Shown here in pieces: positions 19,601-32,609 of a stretch of DNA of 64,000 nt. A program made the position numbers and the translations under genes. The notes beneath the pieces are model-generated. The model was not told the origin of the DNA and did no database searches. It was given only the letters and a program-made list of their open reading frames with translations. Every line of letters begins with the position of its first letter. Positions within the stretch are counted from its first letter, which is position 1. Origin of the DNA: Ampelocalamus luodianensis (taxonomy: Eukaryota; Streptophyta; Magnoliopsida; Poales; Poaceae); NCBI GenBank assembly GCA_036346255.1, contig CM070634.1:66172476-66236475 (forward strand). The letters run 5' to 3'.

Positions 19601-20862
19601 GCACATATTAATTGTTTTAAACTTCAAAATTGCGTAACTTTTTCTCTCAGAGCTCCAAATTTAACAAACTAAAGTTCTATAAATGCATCTGTTAAAGTAC
19701 TTTAGCTTAGTATAGGTTTTGCAGTAGTCTTTAATACTGAAATTAATCATGTCTTAGATTTAAAACTTAGAAAAATCATAACTAAATCATTTTAACTCCA
19801 AATGACCTGAAATTTTATATGGGTTACCACTATACCAGTAGGTAGCTACCATAAAAGTTTCAGCTTCAAAATCTTTCTAGAAAATATTTTTGCTACCGTG
19901 CTAATTATGGCCGAAATTAGGTTTTTAGAGAATATCTTTTGCACCACAAATCCAAATTAAGTTTTTCCAGTTCCTATGTCTAGGTATATTCGTATTTTAC
20001 CTTGTGTATAAGTTTCATCACATTTGGATAATTTTTGCTTGCTCTTTTGTTTAAGTGTTGCTCGTCTTATTGGTTGTTTTCGCTCTTTCGCTTAGGATTC
20101 GATATTTGCGGTAATCCCGAGAACGACCCTCCGCAACAAATTGAGCAACAAAGAAGGTGCAAGCGCTTGACCATTTCCCATTAATCCCATTACTTTTAAA
20201 GTCTAATATTTTGTTTAACTTCTATGTATGCATTGCTATTTTGTTGTTAAATTGATTAGTTAGACCTCTAGTTGCATAATCTGAGGTAAATAATTATCCT
20301 CTACTACCGAGCCTAGGTTATTTGTCGTGATTAGAGTTCGTTGGATGAGCTCTTGTCACTTAGTAGATTTTCGAATAAATATTGCTTAGCCATGCCTAGT
20401 ATCGGTAGTATTGGGCGATCATCGACTTAGTCGATGGTCTTGATCACACAAATACTTATATTATTCCATTATGTCCAACCCTTGTGTTTTATTGATTTTG
20501 CAAATAAAAAAAAAACTGAAAACAAAAGTTATATCTTGGCTTGGGCACAATGGTATGTTGGGTGATGTTGGGTGTGATCGAATGGTGCCTGAGTCCCTAA
20601 GGACCGAGTTACTTGTGCCATTGATTCAAGCAATTATTGCGTGCTAACCACACGAGGGGGATATGGAACCTCTCTTGACTAAGTACTTTGGGAGGTGTTA
20701 ATTATGAGCTGGTCGGTGGGTGTGTTCTGTGTGTGTGTGTTTGTGGTGTTGGAGGAGCATTAGCGCACCGGTTAGGCTGCTTAATGTGTCTTTCTCCCGT
20801 GGGTTGCGGCTCTTAATTAGCATCGCCCATTGGAAAGCGCCTTGTTAGACTTAGCCATGCCC

Positions 20863-20980
20863 GCATACCAAAGGAAGTGTGCTAACCGTGGTGGTGGAAA
20901 GGCGGTCTATCGTGTGGGTACATTGGTACACCTGCAGGTTAAAACTATTCGAATAGCCTCGCCCTAGGTTATGGACACGC
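20863..20980 (+). repeat. Stem-loop array in E LTR, shared with A/B/F
   Basis: GCATACCAAAGGAAGTGTG, GTGTGGGTA, CCTGCAGGTT, the palindrome CTATTCGAATAG and a TTATGGACAC segment occur in the same order as in the A family. Surrounding sequence does not align, so this block is selectively conserved or exchanged. Confidence 0.75.
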
Positions 20981-21759
20981 TTGGTTATTTCCCACAAGAA
21001 CTAGACTACAACCTTTTAAAACTTAAACTTGACATGGGTGGTATGAAGGGGTACTTCATGCTATTGTTGTGGTGACTATGGGTTAGTCACTTCTAGGTTG
21101 GTGTTGTTCTCTATCTATGTTATTATTGTCTCTCTTTATTTGAACAATAAAAGTTAATTGCAAACTTGCTTTGAATCTATTACCTTATTGCAAATGAAAA
21201 CTTGCTTTATGTGAAAATAAGTCCAAAGCCTCATCCACTTAAATAAAGCTTGCATGTAGTTAATTATAGTTCGTTATCTCACACGTCAGTCTTGCAGTAC
21301 AAAAACAAGTTTTGTACTCACCGCTTGCTTAATATTAATTGTTGCAGAGGAAGAAGGTGAGCCCAAGGGCCTCACTTTTGTGAGTCGTGTTCTTGCGCTG
21401 CTTGGGACGATTAGCTTGGCGGTCCGGTTGGTTGCCTTGTGGGTAAAGGCACACCGATTGGCTTTTGTTTATCGCCATCTTATGGCCATTTTGCTTCATT
21501 GTGTATTTACTTATCTTTATGAATTTTGGCAGTCGGCCTCTCTTTTGTAATAACTCTCTTTATATTATCTATGTCTTTCGCTTGTTGCTTTTGCTTCGCT
21601 CTATGTGTATGAATGGAATTGATGCATGATTTTGTAGCGGGTGTGTATCTTGCATTTGGAAGTATACATATTCGAGGCTTAGTTTATTTGATTTGTAACG
21701 TTAGGACCTAGTGGATGGTTAAACAAGACAAACCGAATAAACCGGGGTCCTCACAAAGT

Positions 21760-21771
21760 TGGTATCAGAGC
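21760..21771 (+). other. Primer binding site of element E
   Basis: TGGTATCAGAGC, 4 nt after the LTR end. Confidence 0.92.
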
Positions 21772-22499
21772 CATTCCGACCGTAGTAACCCAAGCTTGAT
21801 CGTCTTTAGGATATTTTGGAAAACTTAATTTCAAAGTATCAAATGATTTATGAAAGCTTAAGTAAGTTCTCAGATTTTATTCCTTACCTATCTTAGCTTT
21901 CTATCTCCTCTTGCTCTAATTGAGTTTTAAAAAAATTGTTTTCTTCTCATCTTCTTCTAAAGATAGTTGTTATCGGTTAATTGGGTTTTGGGACCAATGA
22001 GTTTGGCAAATTGAAGTGTTAGCTGCCCTCTACAAGGTTTTGAAGTTTCCAAAGTTGAAGATTTCAATTAGGAGGCTTGGATGCGAAACTGGACAGCGAT
22101 CATTCAATTTCCTGACAGCAGAGCTCAAAGGTTCTAACTGTAGAAAATGAGAGGTTAACCAAGTAAAACTTGTGGGAATAAAAGGGTAAGATGTGATACT
22201 AGTTAGCTAAGTATCTAACGTTATTTTTATCGCCTCAACCTTGTTCTTGAGTAGTGTTAGGCTGGTTGTAGTGTGCTGAAATTTTTATCTTCTCACACTA
22301 TTACTCGCTCATTCAATACGGGTTAATGGCATCGAGAAGTTGAGCTTGGTTTGGAGTTTCCTTGCTGTTTTGGAGCTTCTTTGGAAACATTTAAAGTTGT
22401 TAATTGCTGTTTTGGCATTCGGTTAGGGTGATGTCTCATTTCCCTAATCGTTAGCTTTTCGCTTTCATCAACTTCTAATGTTAGTGCTTTGGTTTCTAA
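21772..22499 (+). other. Untranslated leader of element E, no orf0
   Basis: No frame resembling orf0 is present on either strand. A pyrimidine-rich stretch lies at 21890-21960. Nothing else was recognised. Confidence 0.5.
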
Positions 22500-23590
22500 C
22501 CTAAGTTTCTTAAAGCAGATGGTGGAGGTACTCGTAGCGGTCGTGGTCGTGCACTGGTCGGATGAGGAGCTCCCGCCTCCGATCATGGTGAGGTCCTTCT
22601 TGGATCGAGCGCAACTGCTCAGAGGACAGGAGGGTCCGCTGGATGTTATTGCGCGCAACACCTCCGCCTTGCCGGTGCCTCGGGATCCGGGCAAGGGGTG
22701 GACCTCGATCTCGTGGGGCCTTGCCGAGTTTCTTCGCACTCCAGCCCCACGTTCTCGTGTCCGAGGACCCATTGGACGCAGATGACTGGCTGCGTCAAAG
22801 TTGAGCGTAAGCTCGCGCGTTGCTCGATGCTGGACAAGGACAGGCACTCTTTGCCTCCCATCGCCTTCAGGGGCGCACTCTCTGGTGGGAGAACTTCTTG
22901 GCCATGCAGCCCGCCGGCCACACCGTCTCTTGGGATGAGTTCGGACGGCGTTCGCCGAGCTCACATCCCCGCCGCTTGATGAAGTCAAGAAGAAGGAGTT
23001 TCGCGCTCAAGCAAGGGCGTAAGTCGCTGATGGAGTACTGCACGAGTTCAACCACTTGGCTCGTTATGCTCCATCCGAGGTGGCCACCGATGAGGCCAAG
23101 CAGAGAAGTTCATGGAGGGTCTGTGCGAGGAGCCGCAAGACAGCTCTCCATTGTGGACTTTGTCGACTTCCGTGCCTTGGTAGACAAGGCCATTGTTGCC
23201 GAGCACAAGGCTAAGGCGCTAGCGAGTCCCGCAAGCGCAAGTGGGAGGCCCATGCCGCCGCACAGCCGCCCTCTCGTCCTCGTGTCGGGCCTACCCGGGG
23301 CCCGTTCGTGGCTTCCTACCACCGAGGCCGCGGCACCAGTTCCTCGCCCTCCGCAGCCGTGCCCCGACCACGCGCGCCGCGAACCAGCAGGTGGCCCCGC
23401 AATCCGGCCGCCGGTCACTGCTTTGTGCAACCGTAGGGGCATTATGCCAATAGTTGCCCTAACAGATCGAGCGGCCTCGCCCTAATGGAGGACGCGGCAG
23501 GAGGTGGTTCTTCTCGTGATCGAAGGTTGTCCTCGCTACCCAAGGCGTGGGTAGTGGCGCGTCAACCTCATCTCCGCGGAGGAGGCACAG
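22500..23590 (+). pseudogene. gag: gag (element E), heavily frameshifted
   Basis: Recognisable pieces in shifting frames: DEELPPP followed by an RNTSALPVP-type segment (22560-22680), GRTLWWENFLAMQPAGH (22870-22925), FALKQGRKSLMEY (23000-23035), DFVDFRALVDKAIVAEHKAKAL (23155-23220), and a Pro/Arg-rich linker to about 23430. These match the capsid order of A/B/F. A CCHC knuckle is not clearly readable. Most frame breaks are 1-3 base losses. Confidence 0.75.
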
Positions 23591-24020
23591 AGGCACCCGA
23601 CGTCGTGTTGGGTACCCTTTCTGCTAACTCTTTCCTCGCTACGCTTTGTTTGATTCAAAGCATCTCATTCTTTTGTTTCGAGTCTTTTGTCTGCTGTGGA
23701 GGTCTTCTTTTACTCCATTGTTGGTCCCGCTGCTCATTCGCTCTCCGGCTGGAGTTGAGAGTCGAGTCCGAGTGTAGGGATGTCCTCGTTGAGATAGAAG
23801 GGTAGGATTTTGGCAAACCTTATCCTCCTTCGATCGGCGAGCTTAGATGTAATCCTAGGCATGGATTGGTTGTCTCAAAGACATGGGACAAATTGATTGC
23901 GCTAGGAGGCTCATCTACCTCACCGATCCTTCAGCGCGAGTTAAGTTCGCCGAAGGCCGCAGGTCCGCATCTCTTCGCGCTCGGCGAAGCCCGCTCTAGA
24001 TATTAGTGAAGTCCGGTGGT
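23591..24020 (+). pseudogene. Protease region (element E)
   Basis: The active-site area (about 23645-23690, TTTGATTCAAAGCATCTCATTC) keeps the flanks of the DSGASHSF coding segment with a disrupted middle. The protease end LGMDWL is readable at 23855-23872. Stops and frameshifts lie throughout. Confidence 0.65.
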
Positions 24021-24890
24021 ATGTGACTTTGTTGATGTCTTCCCGACGACCTTCCAGGATGCCACCATTCGAGACCTCGAGTTTGTCATTGAGTTGGTTC
24101 CTGCATCGCCCGATTTCAAAGAGGCCTTACTGGATGGACCCAATTGAGTTGGTGGAGTTGAAGAAGCGGTGGGTGAGCTTCAAGAGAAGGGTTTCATCCG
24201 CCTAGCTCGTCTCCTCGGGATGCTCAGCAATCTTTGTCCCGAAGAAGGACAAGACGCTGCAGATGTGCGTTGATTACCGCCCACTTAATGAAGTAACGGT
24301 AAAGAACAAGTACCCTTTGCCCGTATCGATGACCTCTTCGATCAATTAACGGAGCTCGAGTCTTCTCCAAGATTGATTTGAGAGTGGGATATCATCAAGT
24401 TCGGATTCGACACGAGGATATCCCAAAGACGGCTTTTTCTACTTGTTATGGCTTGTACGAGTATACCGTCATGTCATTCGCTTAACCAATGCTCCGCCTT
24501 GTTCATGAACCTCATGAATTCGGTGTTCATGGAGTATTTGGATAGGTTCGTTGTGGTCTTCATCGATGATATCCTTATCTACTCTAAGAGCGAGGAGGAA
24601 CACACCGAGCATTTGAAGCTTGTGTTGGGCAAGCCCGCGAGCACAAGCCGTATGCGAGTTCAGCAAGTGCGCGCTCGTTGAAGGAAGTAGCCTTCTTAGG
24701 CCATATTCTTTCGGCAGAGGCGAGCCGTGGATCCTAGCAAGATCAGCGATGTGCTTTCTCGAGTCACCTACTTACCACCGAAGTTCGAGTTTTCTTGGTT
24801 TAGCGGATATTATCGCCGCTTATTGAGAACTTCCAAGATCGCGGCCGATGACGGAGTTGCTCAAGAAGGACAAGAAGTTCTCGTGGTCCG
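24021..24890 (+). pseudogene. Reverse transcriptase (element E)
   Basis: Pieces in order: DPIELVELKK (24138-24165), QMCVDYRPLNEVTVKNKYPL (24260-24320), FSKIDLRVGYHQVR (24365-24410), PKTAFSTCYGLYEYTVMSF (24425-24480), LMNSVFMEYLDRFVVV then FIDD at 24559-24570 with both catalytic Asp, and a broken FLGLAGYYRRF equivalent near 24800-24830. At least five frame changes separate these pieces. Confidence 0.82.
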
Positions 24891-25340
24891 CTGATTGCAG
24901 GAAAGTTTCAAGCGCTTAAGAAGCGATTGACCACCGCCCCGCTCTTGTTCTCCCGATGTCCGTCGAAGCTTCGATATCTTTTGTGACGCTTCGCCGAGGC
25001 CTCGGTTGTGTCCTTATGCAAGAAGGCAAGGTAGTGGCCTATTCATCAAGGCAATTGAGACCTCATGAACTTAACTATCCTACCCATGACTTGAGTTGGC
25101 CGCGTGATCCATGCACTTAAGATTTGGCGACATTACCTAATCGTAATCGTTGTGAAGTGTATTCGGATCACAAAGCTTGAAGTATTTGTTTACCCAACCA
25201 GATCCAACCTCGTGCAAAGGAGATGGTTGGAGTTGATCAAGGACTATGACATGGGTATTCACTACCATCCGGCAAGGCCAATGTCGCTGCGGATGCGCTT
25301 AGTCGCAGCGCATTGCAATGCATTGTTGCTTCAGAGCATC
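24891..25340 (+). pseudogene. RNase H (element E)
   Basis: Readable motifs are FDIFCDAS-like coding near 24965-24990, YSSRQLRPHELNYPTHD (25037-25090), and WLELIKDYDMGIHYHP (25228-25272). Catalytic residues are present in pieces, with frameshifts between them. Confidence 0.75.
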
Positions 25341-26319
25341 ACCTCTTCTAGAGGAGTTTCAGCTGCCTCAACTCGGGTTTGGTTGAGCATGGTGCCCTCG
25401 CCGCCTTGGTTGTACACCAACCTTGGTGGATCGGATCAGTCCTCGTGATCGGATGTTGGGGTAAACCGCATCAAGGAAAATGTCAAGAACGGAACACCAA
25501 GTGCTTCTCCGTAGATGAGCTTGGTGTCTTGAGGTTCGCAACGCCGTGGTTCCAAAGGACATAGAGTTGCGGATTTGATCCTCCGCGAAGCCCATGATTC
25601 CTCGTTATCCATTCATCCGGGGCCACGAAGATGTACCGTGATCTTCGCCGAGATTTTGGTGGACCCGAATGAAGAGGAGATCGCGAGGTTCGTTGTCGAG
25701 TGCGATATGTGTCGCCGTGTCAAGGCCGAGCATCCCGGTTTGGATTGCTTCACCCTTGCCCATTCCGGAGTGGAAGTGGGATTCGGTCCGATGGATTTTA
25801 TCACCGCCTACCAGTGTCACCGGGCAATGATGCCATTTGGGTTATCATTGACCGCTGACGAAAGTGGCGCACTTTCTTCCGCCAAGACCAAGATTCGCAT
25901 CGGCCACCTTGCGGAGCTCTATATCGCCAGATCGTGAGCTTGCATGGGTATCAAGACGATCATTTCGATCGTGGATCCATCTTCACTTCCTATTCGCATA
26001 GCTTGCAAGAAGCTATGGGAACTCGTCTTTCTTTCAAGACTGACCTATCACCCCAAACAGATGGTCGACCAGAAGGGTCAACTAAGTTTTGGAGGACATG
26101 TTTGCGAGCTTGTGTCCTTTCTTATGGGAAGCATTGGGAAAAGTGCTTGCCATTCGCCGAAGTTTTCTTATAACAACGGTTTCCAAGCCGTCTCGGCATG
26201 GCACCATTTGAGGCCTTATACGGAGAAAGTGTAGAACCTCGTTGAACTGGTGCGAGACCGTGAAAGACCTTTCTTTGGCCGGACTCAATTAATGAGGCCG
26301 AGGTCAAGTCCACTCATTC
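25341..26319 (+). pseudogene. Integrase (element E)
   Basis: HHCC motif: ILREAHDSSLSIHPG (25575-25620) and VVECDMCRRVKAEH (25695-25735). MDFITA near 25792 marks the first catalytic Asp. The remaining core is readable in shifting frames, with the DRGSIFTS segment near 25968 and SPQTDGRPEG near 26050-26080 close to the catalytic Glu. Many short deletions. Confidence 0.78.
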
Positions 26320-26814
26320 GTGATCGCCACGCACGACTCAATCCAGCAAAAGAGCTATGCGGATCGCCGCCGCCGTGAGTTGAGCTTTGAGCCCAATGAC
26401 TTCGTTTATCTCAAGGTTTCTCCTCTGAAAGGTCACCAGCGTTTTGGTGCCAAGGGCAAGTTAGCTCCTCGATATGTCGGTCCATACCGTGTTATCGAGA
26501 AGAAAGGAGCTGTTGCCTACAAGTTGGAGTTGCCTGCTGCACTTGCGGGGGTACATGATGTGTTCCATGTGTCCCAGCTTAAGAAGTGCCTCCGTGTTCC
26601 AACAGAGGAAGCTCCGTTGGAAACTCTTGATGTTCAGGAGGATTTGACCTATCGCGAGCACCCTGTTCGCATACTCGAGGAGGCTGAGCGAAGAACAAGG
26701 AACAAGACCATCAAGTTCCTTAAAGTTCAGTGGTCAAACCATTCCGAGGATGAGGCTACTTGGGAGCGAGAAGATCGTCTTCGTGCAGACTACCCCTCTT
26801 TCTTTTCCGAGTGA
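26320..26814 (+). pseudogene. Integrase C-terminus and chromodomain (element E), open
   Basis: This is the best preserved part of E: 164 open codons to TGA at 26812-26814. It contains FVYLKVSPLKGHQRFGAKGK, KLAPRYVGPYRV, FHVSQLKKCLRVP and the chromodomain (RTRNKTIKFLKVQWSNH, EATWERED). It has a Gly codon where A and B carry a TAG after HRF. It is a fragment of pol, not an independent gene. Confidence 0.88.
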
Positions 26815-26840
26815 ACCAAATCTCGGGACGAGATTTTTGT

Positions 26841-26852
26841 AAGGGGGGGAGG
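26841..26852 (+). other. Polypurine tract of element E
   Basis: AAGGGGGGGAGG directly upstream of the 3' LTR start TGTAACATCC. It primes plus-strand synthesis. Confidence 0.88.
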
Positions 26853-26854
26853 TT

Positions 26855-29800
26855 TGTAACATCCCCATTTTCAACTTGTGTTTCAAATGTAAGAAAATTA
26901 GTAGAAATTAAAGCTTTTTCCTTACATCATGTATTTCCTGTGTGTACTAAACAATTATTGCACCAGAGTATGGAGATACAAAGTCACAAGTCTGTTGATC
27001 ATCTCCTGGGAAATATTTTTCCTAAGTTCTTGGGTTGATATGTGACCCCTCTGAAAAATTTCACAAATTTTCAGAAATTGTTTGAAGAGTTTTCTGGGTC
27101 AGTCAAACTTGCTTGACTTGTAGTCAAACCCTAGCTCAAAGCATTGTATAATTTCTGGAGAAAAATGCTCAGCATAAAAACCTTTGGAAATTTTATGCAA
27201 GGTCCATCTCAATGTCAGCAAGCTACTGCCAAAATTTCATAGAATTTGGAGCTAGTTTGCTAGCTCTAAAAGTCCCTTCAAGATCCCAGTTCAAAATTAA
27301 ACCCTAAGCCCTGGTCCGAGTCAGACTTGGACTCAGACCTCCTGTGTCTTGGTCACACCGAGCCGCTTAGCCGTGCGGGCTCGGTCAAAGGTGGGCGCAG
27401 TGGTCCGGGCCATTGGATTTTCAAACCGACGCCAAAGACCTCCTCGGGTCTTTGTAAAGGACCTCCCACCCGCACGACCTCCTCAGTTCTTTTACAAAGA
27501 CAACCTCGAGGGCCTCCCAGACCTCCTTTGCACCTTTGCAAAGACCACCTGGCGACCTCCTCGGCCCTCCACGACCACCCCTAGCGCTGGGTGATCTTGA
27601 GCCGCCCATCTTGAGATCTGTGGCTCGCACCTCCCTAAGTGTTAGGACCTCTAATACTTAGCCCAAAATGGGCCCTTGATTTCAATCCAACACTCACGAC
27701 CTCCCGGTGGAGCGGTGCTGATTTAGCCGTTGAGTTCATTTGACGATCTTCCTATTTCTCTCACCGTCGGGTGGGCCAGGCATTATCAATTTTTGTGCGT
27801 GGCAAGAGGGAGCAAAGTGCCTTGTCAACTCTAGGGTCGACAACGGCTATGTGCCGCCAACATTAAATGTCCGCGGCACCTTTGCTCAAAAGTCACCCCG
27901 ACACTGCTCCCATCATGTCGTTGATGCCCTAGCTCAGTGCACCGAGTGGGTGTGACCTTGTTTTCATTTTTGGCGCCGGCTATATATGGATCCGGGCTTC
28001 TCCCTTAAGTTTCTTTGGATCCATTCTGCACCCCTAGTTTCTTCCTCTCGCTCTTGAGCTCAAGTCACCCGAAAGCCTCTGTCACCATTGCTCGACCTTG
28101 GAGCTCTCCGCACCCTTGAGCTCCAAAGTGGTTCATTATTGCAATTTTGGCTAATCCTTTTGTTCTCTTGGTCACCTCGAGCCTCTCGACTTGCTTTGTT
28201 TGACCTTCACAGAGGTTGATAAAGTAGGAGCGTGTGGTTCGTGGCGGAGCGTGCGTCTTCTTCACCTCCGCGACCTCCACCTTCACCGGAGCTCTTGCGC
28301 CACCTCTAGCTCCTCCATTCCCGGTCGATTTCAAGATCGAAATCCCTATTCTTTAGACCTCTTCGGTTTTCGCCGTAGACTGGTCCCGGCGGTTATCTCC
28401 GGTTAGCGCGGTTGGTGGTCTTGTTGGTGTAGTTTTGGCACCCTTAGGTCCTCCGTCCTATTTGGAGCTCATTCGTGCCTTTGGTTTCGCCGACGAGGCC
28501 ACATCGTCGCGCAAGCCGTCAGGCACGCCTGGTTTTGTCGGCTCAAAACCTCCGCTCATATTCTTTGGACCACTTTAATGCTCAAATCATTGCTCATCAT
28601 TGGTGCATTAATTGTGTCCTAATTTGTGCCGTGGAGTCACCGACGTGTGGGCCATGGGTTTAGAATTAAAGTTTGGAAATCATTAAGTGTCCTTTTAGTT
28701 TCATTTATTGTCAATCATCCGAGCATTTAATTTGTCTTAACCGCCGCTTTGTCGTTGTCCGAGGTCTGCGCCATTAAAACCACTCCAGACCTCCCGCCAA
28801 ATCTCGGCCGTTAAAGACCTCCGTAGGTTAAATCCCACCGCTAGGATCACCCTCCTCCTTGGGGTCCTTGCAAAAGACCTCCTTGAGGTCCTCTGTGCGA
28901 AAAGGTCACCCCTGGCCGCTTTTGTCAAACCGCCTCTCTGACCTCCTTGGGGTCCTCTTTGCAAAAGTCCTTCCTTAGTCGTTTTGAAAAACCACCCCGA
29001 GCCACCCCACCAAGGTCCTCTTGTGCAAAAGACCACCCTGGTCATTTGTAAAGAGAACCTTCAAAACTACGCTTAGGGTCCTCTTTGCAAAAGACCACCT
29101 CGCCCTTTGTGAAGAAGTCGAGGACCTCCTCCGCTCGGATCTGGACCGTTCATGACCTCCCCACGGAGATCCGAACCGCCCGCACCTCTCTCTGTTGAAC
29201 ACTGTCGCGTAGGACCTCCCGCCAAGATCATGGCCATCCATGACCTCCTCGGTGAAATCCTAGCCGCCCCGACCTCCCTCGCTTCATCTTAGCCGCTCAG
29301 ACCTCCCACCGAGATCGTGACCGCCTAGGACCTCCTCGCCGACTCGGACCGTTAGATTTAGATCTAACGGGCTAGACCTCCTTGGTAGATCTCAACCGCC
29401 CAGACCTCCTATGGGAGATCCGAGCCGTTAAGATCTCGTCGATCAATCGTTGACCTTTAGACCTCCCTAGTGCTCGGGACCGCCAGATCTTGATCTCGAC
29501 GGCCACGACTCTGATAAGCGCGAGGACCTCCTTTGCGGCGCGCAGGCGTGCACCGGTCGTAGCCATTGATTCAAGATCTACGGCTTAGACCTCCTCGCTA
29601 GATCTTGCCGCCTAGGACCTCCTCGTTAGATTCGCACCATCAAGTCTAGATCTAACGGCCAAGACCTCCTTGGCGCGATGAGGTCTTTGCGCCTGTGTGC
29701 TCGTGCGGGTTTTAGCATTCGAGATCGTGAGCCGTGCGATCTTTGATCAACGCCCACGACCTCCCAGCTTTTATGGGTTTTCAGATTTAGTTCAAAAGCT

Positions 29801-31970
29801 TTTATTTGCACATATTAATTGTTTTAAACTTCAAAATTGCGTAACTTTTTCTCTGTAGCTCCAAATTTAACAAACTAAAGTTCTATAAATGCATCTCATA
29901 AAGTACTTTAGCTTAGTATAGGTTTTGCAAAGAGTCTTTAATACTGAAATTAATCATGTCTTAGATTTAAAACTTAGAAAAATCATAACTAAATCATTTT
30001 AACTCCAAATGACCTGAAATTTTATATGGGTTACCACTATACCAGTAGGTAGCTACCATAAAAGTTTCAGCTTCAAAATCTTTCTAGAAAATATTTTTGC
30101 TACAGTGCTAATTATGGCTAAATTAGGTTTTTAGAGAATATCTTTTGCACCACAAATCCAAATTAAGTTTTTCCAGTTCCTATGTCTAGGTATATTCGTA
30201 TTTTACCTTGTGTATAAGTTTCATCACATTTGGATAATTTTTGCTTGCTCTTTTGTTTAAGTGTTGCTCGTCTTATTGGTTGTTTTCGCTCTTTCGCTTA
30301 GGATTCGATATTTATGTAATCCCGAGAACGACCCTCCGCAACAAATTGAGCAATGCAAGCAAAAGCAGCTTGACCATTTCCATTAATCCCATTACTTTTA
30401 AAGTCTAATATTTTGTTTAACTTCTATGTATGCATTGCTATTTTGTTGTTAAATTGATTAGTTAGACCTCTAGTTGCATAATCTGTAGGTAAATAATTAT
30501 CCTCTACTACCTGAGCCTAGGTTATTTGCTGTGATTAGAGTTCGTTGGATGAGCTCTTGTCACTTAGTAGATTTTCGAATAAATATTGCTTAGCCATGCC
30601 TAGTATCGGTAGTATTGGGTGATCATCGACTTAGTCGATGGTCTTGATCACACAAATACTTATATTATTCCATTATGTCCAACCCTTGTGTTTTATTGAT
30701 TTTGCAAATCAAAAAAACTGAAAACAAAAGTTATATCTTGGCTTGGGCACAATGGTATGTTGGGTGATCTGTTGGGTGTGATCGAATGGTGCCCGAGTCC
30801 CTAAGGACCGAGTTACTTGTGCCATTGATCCAAGCAATTATTGCGTGCTAACCACACGAGGGGATATGGAACCTCTCTTGACTAAGTACTTTGGGAGGTG
30901 TTAATTATGAGCTGGTCGGTGGGTGTGTTCTGTGTGTGTGTGTTTGTGGTGTTGGAGGAGCATTAGCGGACCGGTTAGGTCGTTTAATGTGTCTTTCTCC
31001 GTGGGTTGCGGCTCTTAATTAGCATCGCCCATTGGAAAGCGCCTTGTTAGACTTAGCCATGCCTCGCATACCAAAGGAAGTGTGCTAACCGTGGTGGTGG
31101 AAAGGCGGTCTATCGTGTGGGTACATTGGTACACCCGCGCAGGTTAAAACTATTCGAATAGCCTCGCCCTAGGTTATGGACACGCTTGGTTATTTCCCAC
31201 AAGAACTAGACTACAACCTTTTAAAAACTTAAACTTGACATGGGTGGTATGAAGGGTACTTCATGCTATTGTTGTGGTGACTATGGGTTAGTCACTTCTA
31301 GGTTGGTGTTGTTCTCATCTATGTTATTATTGTCTCTCTTTATTTGAACAATAAAAGTTAATTGCAAACTTGCTTTGAATCTATTACCTTATTGCAAATG
31401 AAAACTTGCTTTATGTGAAAATAAGTCCAAAGCCTCATCCACTTAAATAAAGCTTGCATGTAGTTAATTATAGTTCTGTTATCTCACACGTCGGTCTTGC
31501 GAGTACAAAAACAAGTTTTGTACTCACCGCTTTTCTTAATATTAATTGTTGCAGAGGAAGAAGGTGAGCCCCAAGGGCCTCACTTTTGTGAGTATGTTGC
31601 GCTGCTGTTTGGGACGATTAGCTTGGCGGTCCGGTTGGTTGCCTTGTGGGTAAAGGCACACCGATTGGCTTTTGTTTATCGCCATCTTATGGCCATTTTG
31701 CTTCCGCTGTGTATTTACTTATCTTTATGAATTTTGGCCGGTCGGCCTCTCTTTTGTAATAACTCTCTTTATATTATCTATGTCTTTCAGTTGTTGCTTT
31801 TGCTTCGGCTCTATGTGTATGAATGGAATTGATGTATGATTTTGTAGCGGGGTGTGTATACTGCATTTCTGGGAAGTATACATATCTTGAGGCTTGGTTT
31901 ATTTGATTTGTGCTGTTAGGACCTAGTGGATGGTTAAACAGTACAAACCGAATAAACCGGGGTCCTCACA
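26855..31970 (+). repeat. 3' LTR of element E
   Basis: 5,116 bp, matching 16624-21755. It carries the same GACCTCC region (about 27420-29770), TATA-like box (27980), stem-loop array (31063-31192), GAGTACAAAA..TTTTGTACTC hairpin (31501-31525) and GTTGCAG (31547-31553), followed by an open EEEGEPQGPHFCEY segment. Confidence 0.93.
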
Positions 31971-31975
31971 GGCAC

Positions 31976-32604
31976 TTCAGTCGTTTTTCAACCCAGGACT
32001 GTGGGTTCTCATCTTTGTGCTCACCAAGTTGATGCCACTCCTTCCTTGGAGTCAGAACCAATTGTTTGTGAGTATGTTGATGTCTTTCCTGAAGACCTTC
32101 CCGGGTTACCACCAGATCGGGAAGTGGAGTTCGTAATTGACCTAGTTCCCGAACCGCTCCTATATCCGTAAGTACTTATCGAATGCCCACAATGAGTTGG
32201 TTGAATTAAAGACACAACTTCGAGAATTGCTTGACAAAGGGTTTATTCGACCGAGTTCCTCACCTTGGGGATGCCCGGCTATTTTTGTCAAAAAGAAAGA
32301 CAACACTTTGCGGATGTGCGTGGATTACCTTCCGTTGAATGAGGTCACTATCAAAAACAAGTATCCTCTGCCTCGAATTGATGATCTTTTTGATCAGTTA
32401 GTTGGGGCCCGAGTCTTTTCAAAAATTGATTTGCGATCTGGTTATCATCAAATCAAGGTTAGAGCTGAGGACATCCCTAAAACAGCTTTCTCTACTCGTT
32501 ACGGTTTGTACGAGTATACTGTCATGTCCTTTGGTCTGACCAATGCTCCAGTTTATTTTATGAATCTTATGAATTCGGTGTTCATGGATTTCTTGGATAA
32601 GTTC
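31976..32604 (+). pseudogene. Element B pol, second piece: protease/RT junction and RT N-terminal two thirds
   Basis: It continues the B protease frame after E and runs through EYVDVFPEDLPG, KGFIRPSSSPWG, VDYLPLNEVTIKNKYPL and FSKIDLRSGYHQI (first catalytic Asp retained) to LMNSVFMDFLDKFVVV, where element C is inserted a few codons before the active-site box. R-to-L in VDYRPLN and A-to-V in TNAPVYF are seen. It is continued at 50553. Confidence 0.9.
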
Positions 32605-32609
32605 GTTGT

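Larger units (their letters stand above)
16624..21755 (+). repeat. 5' LTR of element E
   Basis: 5,132 bp. The GACCTCC repeat region is 17180-19600, the TATA-like box (TATATAT) is at 17747, an exon-like block after CTTTCGCTTAG is at 20095, the stem-loop array is at 20863-20980, and a GTACAAAA..TTTTGTAC hairpin near 21297 is followed by GTTGCAG. The two E LTRs differ mainly by small indels and substitutions at CAG/CTG sites. Confidence 0.93.
16619..31975 (+). mobile_element. Element E: 15.3 kb Tekay-like element with 5.1 kb LTRs inserted in B
   Basis: LTRs are 16624-21755 and 26855-31970, both TGTAACATCCCC.. to ..GGTCCTCACA. A 5-bp target duplication GGCAC flanks it (16619-16623, 31971-31975). 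The internal part has a primer site at 21760, a gag-pol remnant and a polypurine tract at 26841. The LTRs share modules with A/B (stem-loop array, hairpin) but most of their sequence is different. There is no orf0 in the 760 nt before gag. The coding region is riddled with short deletions. Confidence 0.95.

Noticed and set aside
20722..20741. GT-rich microsatellite
   Set aside because: A short (about 8 repeats) run present in both E LTRs; an ordinary simple repeat.
22323..22988. 221-codon minus-strand frame opposite E gag
   Set aside because: GC-rich stretch with few stops; the sense strand carries gag motifs in the expected order.
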